Assembly: GCF_009833495.1 (NCBI RefSeq)
Contig: NZ_WUWG01000002.1
Coordinates: forward strand, 1 to 64,000
Direction of reading: 5' to 3'
Length of the DNA: 64,000 nucleotides
From: Oceanomicrobium pacificus
Lineage (GTDB): Bacteria > Pseudomonadota > Alphaproteobacteria > Rhodobacterales > Rhodobacteraceae
Positions 42,250 to 51,216 of this stretch are shown piece after piece. Positions within the stretch are counted from its first letter, which is position 1, and each line of letters opens with the position of its first letter. The notes below the pieces were generated by a model. The model had not been told where the DNA came from. It searched no databases and was given only the letters and a program-made list of their open reading frames with translations. The position numbers were made by a program, and so were the translations under genes.

Positions 42250-43521
42250 ATGACACTCAAGATGAAAACCCTGATTGCCGGCGCATCCGGCATCGCAATG
42301 GCCACGCTCGCCACCGGTGCGCAGGCCGAGCCGAAAACCAACATGATGCACCAGTGGGCGCAGGGCTCGGAAGCGGCCGCCATCGCCAAACTGGGCGAGA
42401 TGTTCGAAGCCGCGGGCGGCACCTGGGAGCAGACCGCCATTTCCGGTCATACGTCGAACACGCTGGCCAAGCTGCGCTCCGACGTCGTGTCGGGCAACGC
42501 CCCGGCGGCCGTGCAGCTGAAAGGCCCCGAGATCGCCGAATGGAACGCCACCGGTGCCACTGCGAACCTCGACGAAGTTGCCGCCGCTGAGGGCTGGGAC
42601 GATGTTGTCGCACCCGAACTTGTCTCGGTCATGAAGCCGACCGGCAACTGGGTGGCCGCACCGATGAACATCCACCGCGTGAACTGGCTCTACAGCTCGC
42701 CGAAGATCCTCGGTGAACTGGGTCTCGACGTGCCCAAGACCTGGGACGAGTTCAACGCAGCCTGCGACAAGATCGTCGCCGCCGGCCACACCTGCATCGC
42801 ACACGGTGCCGCCGACTGGTCCGACAGCACGACCTTCGACAGCATCGTCTACGGTATGGATATCGACCTCTACCGCGCGGCCTTCCAGGAAGCGGATGTG
42901 GACGCAATGCGCAGCCAGGGCATGATCGACGCGTTCGCGCAGCTCCGCAAAATGGTTGGCTACATGGATGACGGCATCAACGGCCGGTCCTGGGAGCAGT
43001 CGATGACCATGACCATGACCGGTGAGGCCGCCTTCTTCCTGATGGGCGACTGGACCGTGGCATCGGCCAACCTGGCCGGTTTCGTCGAGGGCGAGGACTA
43101 TTACTGCCACCAGACGCCGGTCAACTGGGATGGCGACGGGTTCATCCTGAATGCCGACTCGGTCGTCTTCTTCAACCAGAAGGACGAAGATTACATCGAG
43201 GGCCAGAAACTGCTGGCGCAGATCATCATGTCGCCGGAATTCCAGGTGACCTTCAACGTGGCCAAGGGCTCGATCCCGTCGCGCACCGATGTGGACCTGT
43301 CCGAGGGCGGTTTCACCCAGTGCCAGCAGAAGGGTCTGGAAGACCTGAAAGCAAGTGTCGAGCAGGGCACGCTGGTGCGCTCGATGGCCCACAACATGAC
43401 CGTGCTGCAGAAATATCGCGGCGCGATGATGGAAGTGATCACCGAATTCGTGGCGGATGACTCGATCACCCCCGAAGAGGCGGCCAACCAGCTCGCAGAC
43501 GCTGTCGAGCTGCAGGGCTGA
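42250..43521 (+). CDS. sugar ABC transporter binding protein (family 1, GtsA/UgpB-like)
   Basis: 423 residues from ATG 42250 after GGAGGAG. Signal peptide 1-26 (ATGAQAEP). Type II binding-protein features: HQWAQGSEAAAIAKLGEMFE, GNAPAAVQLKGPEIAEW, APMNIHRVNWLYSSPKIL, GEAAFFLMGDWTVASAN, which match glucose/mannose-type binding proteins. It delivers the sugar to the permease pair encoded 78 bp downstream; the gap holds a GC hairpin. Part of the operon under LacI control. Confidence 0.92.
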   Translation: MTLKMKTLIAGASGIAMATLATGAQAEPKTNMMHQWAQGSEAAAIAKLGEMFEAAGGTWEQTAISGHTSNTLAKLRSDVVSGNAPAAVQLKGPEIAEWNATGATANLDEVAAAEGWDDVVAPELVSVMKPTGNWVAAPMNIHRVNWLYSSPKILGELGLDVPKTWDEFNAACDKIVAAGHTCIAHGAADWSDSTTFDSIVYGMDIDLYRAAFQEADVDAMRSQGMIDAFAQLRKMVGYMDDGINGRSWEQSMTMTMTGEAAFFLMGDWTVASANLAGFVEGEDYYCHQTPVNWDGDGFILNADSVVFFNQKDEDYIEGQKLLAQIIMSPEFQVTFNVAKGSIPSRTDVDLSEGGFTQCQQKGLEDLKASVEQGTLVRSMAHNMTVLQKYRGAMMEVITEFVADDSITPEEAANQLADAVELQG

Positions 43522-43541
43522 GCCTCGGCTCCGCCCTCGGG

Positions 43542-43570
43542 CCCGCGCCGGTTCCCTAGGCCGGCGCGGG
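43542..43570 (+). promoter_or_regulatory. intercistronic GC hairpin after binding-protein gene
   Basis: Perfect 10-bp stem CCCGCGCCGG / CCGGCGCGGG with a 9-nt loop, 21 bp after the binding-protein stop, no T run. Same position and style as the hairpins at 28299 and 53604. Confidence 0.75.
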
Positions 43571-43598
43571 TCCAGTTTGCGACCCGAATAGAGAGTGC

Positions 43599-44525
43599 AT
43601 GATGGCTGATCCATCCAACGCAACCCGACCGCGCTTGTCCGCGATCCTGTCCGGCTGGACACCGCAGCTGGTCCTAGTGCCCACCCTTGTTGCGGCCCTG
43701 GTCTATGTGGTGATCTTCTCGCTCTGGACCATCTGGATCTCGGTTTCCAAATCCACGCTCCTGCCCAACATGGCCTATGGGGGCTTTGGCGAGTATGCGG
43801 CGCTCTGGCAGAGCAAGCGCTGGATCGTGTCCTACCAGAACCTCTTCCTGTTCGGCACGCTCTACGTCGTCGGCTCGCTTGTCACCGGCACGCTTCTGGC
43901 GATCCTGATCGACCAGCGGGTGCGGTTCGAGAGCGTCTGGCGCACCATCTTCCTCTACCCGCTCGCCATTTCCTTCATCGTCACCGGGACCGTCTGGCGC
44001 TGGATTTTCCACCCGCAGACGGGAGTCGAGAAAGCGCTCCATGATATCGGCTGGCTGAGCGCCCAGTTCGACTGGATCACGGACCGCGACATGGCGCTCT
44101 ATGTCGTGATCTTCACCGGCATATGGCACAGTTCCGGATTTGCAATGGCGCTGATCCTTGCGGGCCTGCGGTCGGTCGATGCGGACCTGATCAAGGCCGC
44201 GCAGATCGACGGGGCCTCGATGCCGCGCACCTACCGCAAGGTGGTGCTGCCGACGATCTGGCCGATTTTCGTCGCCGTGACGGTCGTCCTGCTGCAATTC
44301 GCGATCAAGACCTATGACCTTGTGGTTGCGCTTACCCAAGGGGGGCCGGGGGTTGCCACCACCGTGCCGGCCATCGTCGTCTATGACTTGATGTTCCAGC
44401 GTGGCCAGATCGCGCAAGGGGCCGCGGCAGCGGTGATGATCCTTGTCGCACTGGCGCTCGTGCTCGTGCCCTATGCCATCTGGTCGGGCATTCGCGCCAA
44501 ACGGGAGGCCGCACATCATGGCTGA
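43599..44525 (+). CDS. sugar ABC transporter permease (MalF/UgpA type)
   Basis: 308 residues, six membrane segments (VLVPTLVAALVYVVIFSLW, LFLFGTLYVVGSLVTGTLLA and further), with the EAA cytoplasmic loop in AAQIDGASMPRTYRKVVLP. ATG 43599 or the adjacent ATG 43602 can start it. It pairs with the permease that starts 8 bp before its stop codon. Together with 42250 and 45429 this is a full carbohydrate importer. Confidence 0.93.
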   Translation: MMADPSNATRPRLSAILSGWTPQLVLVPTLVAALVYVVIFSLWTIWISVSKSTLLPNMAYGGFGEYAALWQSKRWIVSYQNLFLFGTLYVVGSLVTGTLLAILIDQRVRFESVWRTIFLYPLAISFIVTGTVWRWIFHPQTGVEKALHDIGWLSAQFDWITDRDMALYVVIFTGIWHSSGFAMALILAGLRSVDADLIKAAQIDGASMPRTYRKVVLPTIWPIFVAVTVVLLQFAIKTYDLVVALTQGGPGVATTVPAIVVYDLMFQRGQIAQGAAAAVMILVALALVLVPYAIWSGIRAKREAAHHG

Positions 44526-45417
44526 CACCACCCATCAGAGTTTCGACCCGCTTGCCACCGGCAGCCGCGCCCGGCAGACCCGGTCGCGCAGCATCGTCTA
44601 CCTGCTGCTCGGGCTGTTCGCGCTCCTCTACCTCTCGCCGCTGGTCATCATCTTCATGAACGCCTTCCGGCCGCTGGAGGAGATCGTCCGCGAAGGCTTC
44701 ATCTCCTTGCCCAACATGCTCTCGGCGACCTACTGGGTCGAGGCGTGGAGCACATTCTGTATCGGCGGCACCTGCGAGGGCGTCTCGCGCTACTTTTCCA
44801 ACACGCTCCTGATGACGGTGCCGGCCACGATCCTGTCCACCGCGATCGGGCTCGTGAACGGCTATGCCCTGTCCAAATGGCGGTTCAAGGGCGACACATG
44901 GGTCTTCGGCCTGATCACGCTCGGTGTCTTCATGCCGGCGCAGATGACGCTGCTGCCCTGGGCATTCGTGCTCGGCAAGATCGGCCTTTCGAACACGATT
45001 GCCGGACTAGTGCTGGTGCATACGGTGCAGGGGATCAGCTTCACGACGCTCTTCTGCCGCAACTATTTCCTCGCCGTGCCTGACGACCTGATCAAAGCCG
45101 CACGGATCGACGGGGCGGGGTTCTGGCGGATCTTCCGGCGCATCATGCTGCCTCTGTCCCCGCCGATCCTGATCGTCTGCGTGATCTGGCAGTTCACCGG
45201 CATCTGGAACGAGTTCCTGTTCGGCACCGTCTTCACATCCGGCAGCAACCAGCCGATCACCTCCGCCATCGTGGCCTTCTCCGGCTCCGGCACGGGCGAG
45301 CGGCACTATAATGTCGAGGCGGCATCCGTGATCTTCGCGGCCCTTCCGCCGCTCTTCATCTACGTCATCGGCGGCAAATATTTCGTCCGCGGCCTGACAT
45401 CCGGCGCGGTTAAATAA
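44518..45417 (+). CDS. sugar ABC transporter permease (MalG/UgpE type)
   Basis: 299 residues from ATG 44518 with GGGAGG upstream; overlaps the previous gene by 8 bp. Six membrane segments and the EAA loop AARIDGAGFWRIFRRIMLP. C-terminal FVRGLTSGAVK is the usual end of this family. A longer frame from 44443 overlaps the partner permease too deeply and is rejected. Confidence 0.93.
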   Translation: MADTTHQSFDPLATGSRARQTRSRSIVYLLLGLFALLYLSPLVIIFMNAFRPLEEIVREGFISLPNMLSATYWVEAWSTFCIGGTCEGVSRYFSNTLLMTVPATILSTAIGLVNGYALSKWRFKGDTWVFGLITLGVFMPAQMTLLPWAFVLGKIGLSNTIAGLVLVHTVQGISFTTLFCRNYFLAVPDDLIKAARIDGAGFWRIFRRIMLPLSPPILIVCVIWQFTGIWNEFLFGTVFTSGSNQPITSAIVAFSGSGTGERHYNVEAASVIFAALPPLFIYVIGGKYFVRGLTSGAVK

Positions 45418-45428
45418 CGAGGCATCCC

Positions 45429-46538
45429 ATGTCATCCCTTCTGATCCAAAACCTCAAGAAGAGCTACGGCGCCGTCGAAGTGCTCAAGGACATCAACCTG
45501 GAGGCGGAATCGGGCGAGTTCGTCGCGCTCGTCGGCCCGTCCGGCTGCGGCAAGTCCACGCTTCTGTCGATCATTGCCGGGCTGGAAAGCGTGACCTCCG
45601 GCGAGGTGCTGATCGAGGACCGTGTCGTCAACGACGATGCGCCCAAGGATCGCGACATCGCGATGGTCTTCCAGTCCTACGCGCTCTATCCGACGATGAC
45701 CGTGCGCCAGAACATGACCTTCGGCATGGAGTGCCGGAACATCGACAAGGCCACACAGGCCGAGACGGTGGACCGTGTGGCCGCGCTCCTGCAGATCGAG
45801 CCGCTTCTCGACCGCAAGCCGGGCCAGCTGTCCGGCGGCCAGCGCCAGCGTGTCGCGATGGGCCGTGCACTGGTGCGCGACCCGAAGCTCTTTCTTTTCG
45901 ACGAGCCGCTGTCCAACCTCGACGCGAAGCTGCGCGTGGAGATGCGCTCGGAGATCAAGAAGCTCCACCAGCGGATGGGACGCACCACGGTCTATGTGAC
46001 CCATGACCAGATCGAGGCGATGACGCTCGCCACCCGGATCGCGGTCATGCACAAGGGTGTGTTGCAGCAATATGATACGCCCGACATGATCTACAACCAG
46101 CCGGCAAACATGTTCGTGGCCGGTTTCATGGGGTCGCCCAACATGAATTTCTTCAAGGCGACAATCGTGGACGGCGATGTCGGTCTGGCCGTCAGGCTCG
46201 ACGGCTCGGACGGCCCCGCATTGCCGCTCGGTGCGGAGCAGGCCGCGACTGTCAGCGCCGGACAGGCGGTGGTCTTCGGAGTGCGTCCCGAACATTTCAG
46301 TCCGGCCCATGAACAGCGCGCGGAGCGCAAGGGGCGCGTGACAGTGCCGGTGCCGGTGACCGTCGATATGGACGAACCCACGGGCGCCGAGACGATCCTG
46401 ATGGCACGGGTGGCCGGGCAGGATGCGATCCTTGTCTGTGAACCCGAGGAAGCGCCGAAACCGGGCGAGACGATGGATTTCGCCATCGACATGGCCAAGG
46501 CCAGCCTCTTCGACGCGGCCACCGAAAGGCGGCTCTGA
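45429..46538 (+). CDS. sugar ABC transporter ATPase (UgpC/MsmK/MalK type)
   Basis: 369 residues. Walker A GPSGCGKST (36-44), Q-loop VFQSYALYPTMTV, signature LSGGQRQRVAMGRA, Walker B LFLFDEPLSNLDAKLR, switch His VTHDQIEAM, followed by the C-terminal regulatory OB-type domain (VFGVRPEHF). Energises the permease pair 43599/44518. The stop is directly followed by the ATG of the SDR gene, so one operon. Confidence 0.95.
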   Translation: MSSLLIQNLKKSYGAVEVLKDINLEAESGEFVALVGPSGCGKSTLLSIIAGLESVTSGEVLIEDRVVNDDAPKDRDIAMVFQSYALYPTMTVRQNMTFGMECRNIDKATQAETVDRVAALLQIEPLLDRKPGQLSGGQRQRVAMGRALVRDPKLFLFDEPLSNLDAKLRVEMRSEIKKLHQRMGRTTVYVTHDQIEAMTLATRIAVMHKGVLQQYDTPDMIYNQPANMFVAGFMGSPNMNFFKATIVDGDVGLAVRLDGSDGPALPLGAEQAATVSAGQAVVFGVRPEHFSPAHEQRAERKGRVTVPVPVTVDMDEPTGAETILMARVAGQDAILVCEPEEAPKPGETMDFAIDMAKASLFDAATERRL

Positions 46539-47285
46539 ATGGCTGGTCTTGCGGCGGATCTCGACGGCAAGCGGTCAATCCTGACGGGCGGCGCGACCGG
46601 CATCGGTGCGGCAATGGTCCGTGCCTTCGCCGGGCAGGGGGCCTATGTCGAGTTTCTCGATCTCAATGCGGAGGCCGGCGCGAAACTGGCGTCGGAACTC
46701 GGCGCGCGCGTCCGGTTCCACCATGTCGATCTGACCGACACGGACGCTTTGCAAGCCTGCATCGGAGAGATTGCCGGCGCGCGGGGTGTGGATATTCTCG
46801 TCAATGGCGCCGCCAACGACATGCGCCACAAATATGAGGATGTGACACCCGACAGCTGGCGGTCCACGCTGGCGGTCAATCTCGACCACCAGTTCTTCTG
46901 TGCGCAATCCGTGCTGCCGGTGATGCGGGCGCAGAAAGCCGGTGTGATCCTCAATTTCGGGTCCATTGCCTGGCGCGAGGGGCTGGCCGATGCGGTCGGC
47001 TATGTCACCGCCAAGGCGGGGATCGAAGGTCTGACGAAATCGCTGGCCCGCGAGGCCGGGTCCGATGGCGTTCGGGTGAATTGCCTGCTGCCGGGGTTCG
47101 TGCGCACCGAGCGCCAGGTGGAGAAGTGGCTGACGCCGGAACTGGAAGCGACCGTGATGGAGCGCCAGTGCCTGCCGCGCTACATCGAGCCGCAGGACAT
47201 CGCCGATGTGGCGCTGTTCCTCTGCTCGGACGCGGCGCGCGCGCTGACCAATCAGACCATCGTGGTCGACGCGGGCTGGACCTGA
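46539..47285 (+). CDS. SDR sugar 1-dehydrogenase (second copy)
   Basis: 248 residues. Cofactor loop TGGATGIGAA, NGAANDMRHKYEDVTPDSW (the Ala-Asn-Asp variant of sugar 1-dehydrogenases), catalytic S142, Y155, K159, and the late PGFVRTERQVEKWLTPE. Closest relative in the window is 33471. It would make the sugar lactone at the head of the LacI-controlled route; no lactonase is in this operon, so 34214 or spontaneous opening may serve. Ends overlapping tail-to-tail by 34 bp with the kinase-like gene on the other strand. Confidence 0.82.
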   Translation: MAGLAADLDGKRSILTGGATGIGAAMVRAFAGQGAYVEFLDLNAEAGAKLASELGARVRFHHVDLTDTDALQACIGEIAGARGVDILVNGAANDMRHKYEDVTPDSWRSTLAVNLDHQFFCAQSVLPVMRAQKAGVILNFGSIAWREGLADAVGYVTAKAGIEGLTKSLAREAGSDGVRVNCLLPGFVRTERQVEKWLTPELEATVMERQCLPRYIEPQDIADVALFLCSDAARALTNQTIVVDAGWT

Positions 47286-48280
47286 AGCGCCTCTTCCAGC
47301 CGCGCCACCAGCGCGTCGATGCGCGTCTCGGGGCGCGCGATCAGGTCGCGCGAGATGTCGCGCACGCGGGTCCGCTCTTCTTCCGACAGATACTCCACAG
47401 GGGATTTCCCGTCGATCCGCGCCAGCATGAGTGCAGGCAGAAGTGCGGCGACCCGCGCTTCGAGCCCGTCCGCATCCTCGAATGTGACCTGTCCGCGATA
47501 GGTGGTCCAGAAGGCCCGTACATCGGCAAGCAGCGCCGCGCGCATGTCGGGCAGGTGGACGGCCTTCAGAACCAGATGGTTCAGGCAGAAGGACGGGTCG
47601 AAGCTTGCATCGCCCATCGTCGCACATTCCGCATCGAGGAAAAGCGGATCGGCACCCCGGAACAGGATGTTCTTGGGGCTGACATCACCATGCACCAGCA
47701 CAAGGTCCGCCGCATAGAGCATGTCGGCAAGCGCGGTCAGCGGACCGGCCAGATCGGGATGACGCGTGGCGGTGAAGCTGAGATAGGGCTCGATCCGCAG
47801 GGCGCGGAAATCGTCCCGGTTGTCAAAGGCCGTCGCGTCGAAACCGGGTGCGGCAGAAGCCGCCTGCAGACGCACGAGCAGGTCGGCCACCCGTTCCGCG
47901 CCGCCGTCCAGACGCCCGCCGTCCAGCATGACGGATTTCCAGAGACACACATCCGGCCCGGCCACGAATTCCATCACGAAACCCTGCATCTCGGCCGACC
48001 GCCCGAGCAGGCGCGGCGCACAGGCCGGCGCGACCGACCCGGCAAATTCCAGCCAGGCATATTCGGCCGCGTTGCGGTGCACGGGTGCGGTCCAATCCTC
48101 TGCCACTTTCAGTTTGGCGAGGGCGAATTTCGCGCAATAGGTCTGCCCCTTCAGATCGAAGCGCACGATGTCGGAGGCGACGCCGCCCGTCAGCGGTTCG
48201 ACCCCGCTCACCTCCGCCGCCGTGCCGATGCCAAGATCGGCGACAAGCTGTTTGCACCGCGCGTCGATGGAAAGGGTCAT
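47252..48280 (-). CDS. APH-family phosphotransferase (sugar/small-molecule kinase-like)
   Basis: 342 residues. Kinase-like fold with TYCAKFALAKLKVA (Lys), the catalytic loop LVHGDVSPKNILF and the metal Asp in LFLDAECATMGD, and the substrate-helix EYAWLEFAG. Similar to choline/aminoglycoside/fructosamine kinases. Its start is 19 bp from the LacI-type operator at 48299, divergent from the regulator gene, so it is probably controlled by the same sugar signal. Substrate not determined; a sugar or aldonate kinase would be surprising in a non-phosphorylative route. Confidence 0.75.
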   Translation of the reverse strand: MTLSIDARCKQLVADLGIGTAAEVSGVEPLTGGVASDIVRFDLKGQTYCAKFALAKLKVAEDWTAPVHRNAAEYAWLEFAGSVAPACAPRLLGRSAEMQGFVMEFVAGPDVCLWKSVMLDGGRLDGGAERVADLLVRLQAASAAPGFDATAFDNRDDFRALRIEPYLSFTATRHPDLAGPLTALADMLYAADLVLVHGDVSPKNILFRGADPLFLDAECATMGDASFDPSFCLNHLVLKAVHLPDMRAALLADVRAFWTTYRGQVTFEDADGLEARVAALLPALMLARIDGKSPVEYLSEEERTRVRDISRDLIARPETRIDALVARLEEALQVQPASTTMV

Positions 48281-48298
48281 GGTCAGGTTCCGCTATCA

Positions 48299-48314
48299 AT
48301 GTTCACCTGAACAT
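48299..48314. promoter_or_regulatory. LacI-type operator (perfect palindrome)
   Basis: ATGTTCACCTGAACAT is a perfect 16-bp palindrome in the gap between the divergent kinase-like and lacI-type genes. It shares the ATGTTCA half-site with the two sites at 38457 and 38477. Probably the autoregulatory site and the controller of the kinase-like gene. Confidence 0.85.
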
Positions 48315-48377
48315 TCTATATTTAGCGAATGATTGTCAAGCGCTTCAAAGGGTCTTAAACCAGAAAAACGAAGGGAG

Positions 48378-49358
48378 ATGGCCGTGAGCAAGAGGGTAAC
48401 GATCAAGTCGATCGCCGAGGAACTCGGCATTTCCCACATGACGGTCTCCCGCGCGCTGTCGGGCAACCCCAACGTGCAGAAGTCGACCGCCGATGCGGTG
48501 CGCAAACGGGCCGAGGAAATGGGCTATGTGCGCAATGCCGCGGCGCGGGCCATGCGCGGTGACGAGAGCCGGATCGTGGGGCTTCTGGTCCCCAACATCA
48601 CCAACGATTTCTACGCCCGTTTCGCCAACAGTTTCGCTGAAGCCTGTGACCGCGAAGGCCTGCACCTGATCATCCATCTGACCAAGGACAACCACGAGCT
48701 GGAAGGTCAGGCCATGTTACGTCTGCGCGAGTTGCAGGCCCGGGCCGTTGTCTCGGTGCCGACGCCGCTGCCCGACGGCGCGCAGGCGGGCGCAACCACC
48801 GACATGCATCTGGTCCAGCTGATCCGTGAACGCGGCGACGGGGCGGACAGTGTGCTCGTCGATGATGCAGGCGCGATCCGGGATGCGGTGCTGCATCTGC
48901 ACGGGCGCGGCCATCGCCGCATTGCCTATATCGGTGCGCCCGATACGCTGTCCTCCGGCCGTGGAAGGCTTGCGGCCTTCCGCAGCGGAATCACGGCGGC
49001 GGGACTCGAGTTCGACACCGATCTGGTGCGCACCGAGCCGCCTTCGATCGGCATGGGCGAGCGGCTGACCCGCACAATCGTGTCCCATTCGGATGCCACG
49101 GCGCTGGTCTGTGGCGGGTTCGAGATCTCCAACGGGGCGCTGAAGGCCGCGATGCAGCTCGGCACGCTCAATCGCGGGCTGGATTTCGTCGGATACGGTA
49201 ACCCCGACTTCTATGCCTGGATCGGGCGCGGGCTTACGACGATCGATATTCCGGTTGTGGGTCTCGCCGATTGTGCCGTGCGGATGGTCGGTGAGGAGGG
49301 CGAGGTCCCCCTGACCGGACGACAGACATTCCCCGCGCGGCTGGTGGTCCGCGACTGA
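48378..49358 (+). CDS. LacI-family transcriptional regulator
   Basis: About 326 residues. N-terminal helix-turn-helix TIKSIAEELGISHMTVSRAL with the hinge helix NAAARAMRGDESR, then the periplasmic-binding-like effector domain (IVGLLVPNITNDFYARF; LVDDAGAIRDAVLHLHGRGH; RRIAYIGAP). ATG 48378 is given as start, but AAGGGAG ends just before it; GTG 48384, 6 nt downstream of that site, is the better-spaced start. Three ATGTTCA-type palindromes in the window match its expected binding sites. It should repress the enolase-like operon and respond to a sugar or sugar acid. Confidence 0.93.
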   Translation: MAVSKRVTIKSIAEELGISHMTVSRALSGNPNVQKSTADAVRKRAEEMGYVRNAAARAMRGDESRIVGLLVPNITNDFYARFANSFAEACDREGLHLIIHLTKDNHELEGQAMLRLRELQARAVVSVPTPLPDGAQAGATTDMHLVQLIRERGDGADSVLVDDAGAIRDAVLHLHGRGHRRIAYIGAPDTLSSGRGRLAAFRSGITAAGLEFDTDLVRTEPPSIGMGERLTRTIVSHSDATALVCGGFEISNGALKAAMQLGTLNRGLDFVGYGNPDFYAWIGRGLTTIDIPVVGLADCAVRMVGEEGEVPLTGRQTFPARLVVRD

Positions 49359-49430
49359 CCGCGCCATTCTTTGCCTTGACGCGGGCGTCGCGTCGGGCCG
49401 AGGCTTTCCCCGAAATCAGGGAGGCGAAGA

Positions 49431-50345
49431 ATGGAAAACCAGCAAGGCAGTCCGTTGAAAGTGGCGGTGATCGGCCTCGGGTCGATGGGCTACGGCATGG
49501 CGCAGTCCGCGCTGCGGGGCGGGCACAGGGTCTGGGGCAGCGACATCGCCCGGGACCAGGTTGACCGGTTTCGCGCAGAAGGCGGGGAAGCTGGCCCGCT
49601 GGCCGTGGCCTTGCCCGAACTTGATGTAATTGCCCTCGTGGTCCTCAATGCCGCCCAGACCGAGGATGTCCTCTTCGGCACGGACGGTGTCGCCCGGCAT
49701 CTGCGCCCCGGCGCGGTCATCCTGTCCTGTGCAACGGTCGCGCCGGCCTTTGCGCGCGAGATGGCGGCGCGGTCGGCGGAGCTTGGGCTTCTCTATCTCG
49801 ATGCGCCGATCTCTGGCGGCGCGGTCAAGGCCGCATCCGGCGCACTGACCATCATGGCATCGGGTCCGGAGGCGGGATTTTCTGCTGCCGGGCCGCTTCT
49901 CGACTGCCTTGCCGAGCGGGTCTTCCGGCTGGGCGATGCGGCAGGTGCGGGAAGTGCCATGAAGGCCGTGAACCAGCTTCTTGCGGGCGTCCATATCGCG
50001 GCCATGGCCGAGGCGCTCACCTTCGGCCTGTCGCAAGGCATCACGCCGGACAGGTTCCTTGACGTGATCCCGCAATGCGCCGGCACCAGCTGGATGCTTG
50101 AAAACCGCGCGCCGCATATTGTCGAGGGGGACTACACCCCCCGCAGTGCTGTCGATATTTGGCCGAAGGATCTGGGGATCGTCCGCGAGATCGCCGGGGC
50201 CAGCGGATGTCGGGTGCCGCTGGCTGACGCCGCGCTCGCGCGTTTCAGGGAAGCGTCTGCCGCGGGGCTGGGACGGGAGGATGATGCCGCCGTGGCCAAG
50301 ATCTATGCCCGCGAAGCCGGGCTCGACCTTCCCGGAGACGGGTGA
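49431..50345 (+). CDS. ltnD: beta-hydroxyacid dehydrogenase, L-threonate dehydrogenase-like
   Basis: 304 residues. Rossmann VAVIGLGSMGYGMAQSA, the LtnD-type VVLNAAQTEDVLFG and ILSCATVAP, substrate motif LDAPISGGAVKAASG, catalytic Lys178 in AMKAVNQLLAG. These match 3-hydroxyisobutyrate-family enzymes of the L-threonate/D-erythronate type, which oxidise C2 of four-carbon sugar acids. The usual partners (OtnK kinase, OtnC decarboxylase) are not in the window, so the substrate here may differ. RBS GGAGG 8 nt before the ATG. Nearly abuts the convergent gene (stops 3 bp apart). Confidence 0.75.
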   Translation: MENQQGSPLKVAVIGLGSMGYGMAQSALRGGHRVWGSDIARDQVDRFRAEGGEAGPLAVALPELDVIALVVLNAAQTEDVLFGTDGVARHLRPGAVILSCATVAPAFAREMAARSAELGLLYLDAPISGGAVKAASGALTIMASGPEAGFSAAGPLLDCLAERVFRLGDAAGAGSAMKAVNQLLAGVHIAAMAEALTFGLSQGITPDRFLDVIPQCAGTSWMLENRAPHIVEGDYTPRSAVDIWPKDLGIVREIAGASGCRVPLADAALARFREASAAGLGREDDAAVAKIYAREAGLDLPGDG

Positions 50346-50348
50346 GCT

Positions 50349-51173
50349 TTACCCCGCAAGGGTCAGCCCGAGCAGGCGCTCCGCCTTGGCGGTGGAGAAG
50401 AAACTTGCCCGTCCCTCGAAAGTGCCGCGAAGCGGCACATCGGGGAAATGCGTGGCGGCCAGCTCGCGGCTCGGGCGGTCATGGACCGTGTCGCGACCCG
50501 TGATGTAGAACGCCTCATGGCCCCTGTAGGGCGCGTCGAGGACCGCCAGACAGGCTGCGGCCGCATCATCGAAGAGCGTGTAGCCCCAGAGATGTTTGGC
50601 CGCATCATCGTCGCGCGGCAGGAAATTGCCCGCCGCCCCGTCCCGCGCCGGGGTGCAATAGTGGAACCGCAAGCTGGCGATGGTGGCGTCGGGGCAGAGC
50701 CGCGCGAACGCGTCGCCCTGTTGCTCGCAGATCCATTTCGACAGGCTGTAGGCATCCTCCGCCCGTGTCGGATGATCCTCGTCGAGCGGGAAATAGTCGA
50801 ACACCGGTGCGCGGCTGAAGGCCAGGCCCGTCGCATTGACGCTCGACGCCTGACAGATCCGCCGGATGCCCTGATCGAGCGCGGCATGCAGCGCATTGTA
50901 GCTGCCCGCCACATTGCCATTGTGCACGACAGGGTCGGGATGCGTGCCGGGGATCGGGATCGCCGCCAGATGGATGAGCGCGTCGTGACCGGCAAGGGCG
51001 GCGTGGAAAGCATCATAATCCGTGCAGTCGAGTTGCACCCCGTGCAGACGCGGATTGTCCGAGGCCTCCGGCGCCGTCCGGTCGATCGCGGTGACGCTGT
51101 GGCCGTCGCGAAGGGCGCGGGCGACAACCGCGCGTCCGACGCGGCCGGTGCTGCCTGTGATGGCGATTTTCAT
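50349..51173 (-). CDS. extended SDR / NAD-dependent epimerase-dehydratase-like (uronate-dehydrogenase-like)
   Basis: 274 residues from ATG 51173. MKIAITGSTGRVGRAVVA is the extended-SDR cofactor start; HLAAIPIPGTHPDPVV, SSVNATGLAF and YSLSKWICEQQG (YxxxK) follow. The text HLAA.P.....P..V...N resembles uronate and sugar-1 dehydrogenases. An upstream ATG (51215) directly after the GntR stop adds 14 residues and is possible, since these two genes are in one unit. The enzyme may supply or consume a sugar acid in the locus. Confidence 0.72.
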   Translation of the reverse strand: MKIAITGSTGRVGRAVVARALRDGHSVTAIDRTAPEASDNPRLHGVQLDCTDYDAFHAALAGHDALIHLAAIPIPGTHPDPVVHNGNVAGSYNALHAALDQGIRRICQASSVNATGLAFSRAPVFDYFPLDEDHPTRAEDAYSLSKWICEQQGDAFARLCPDATIASLRFHYCTPARDGAAGNFLPRDDDAAKHLWGYTLFDDAAAACLAVLDAPYRGHEAFYITGRDTVHDRPSRELAATHFPDVPLRGTFEGRASFFSTAKAERLLGLTLAG

Positions 51174-51216
51174 GGGGGGTGCCTGTCCTGCCTGTCGGTC
51201 GGTTGAAGCGGGCATC

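Noticed and set aside
47081-48310. 409-codon plus-strand frame
   Set aside because: Antisense to the APH-type kinase gene, which has catalytic motifs; the plus-strand translation has none.
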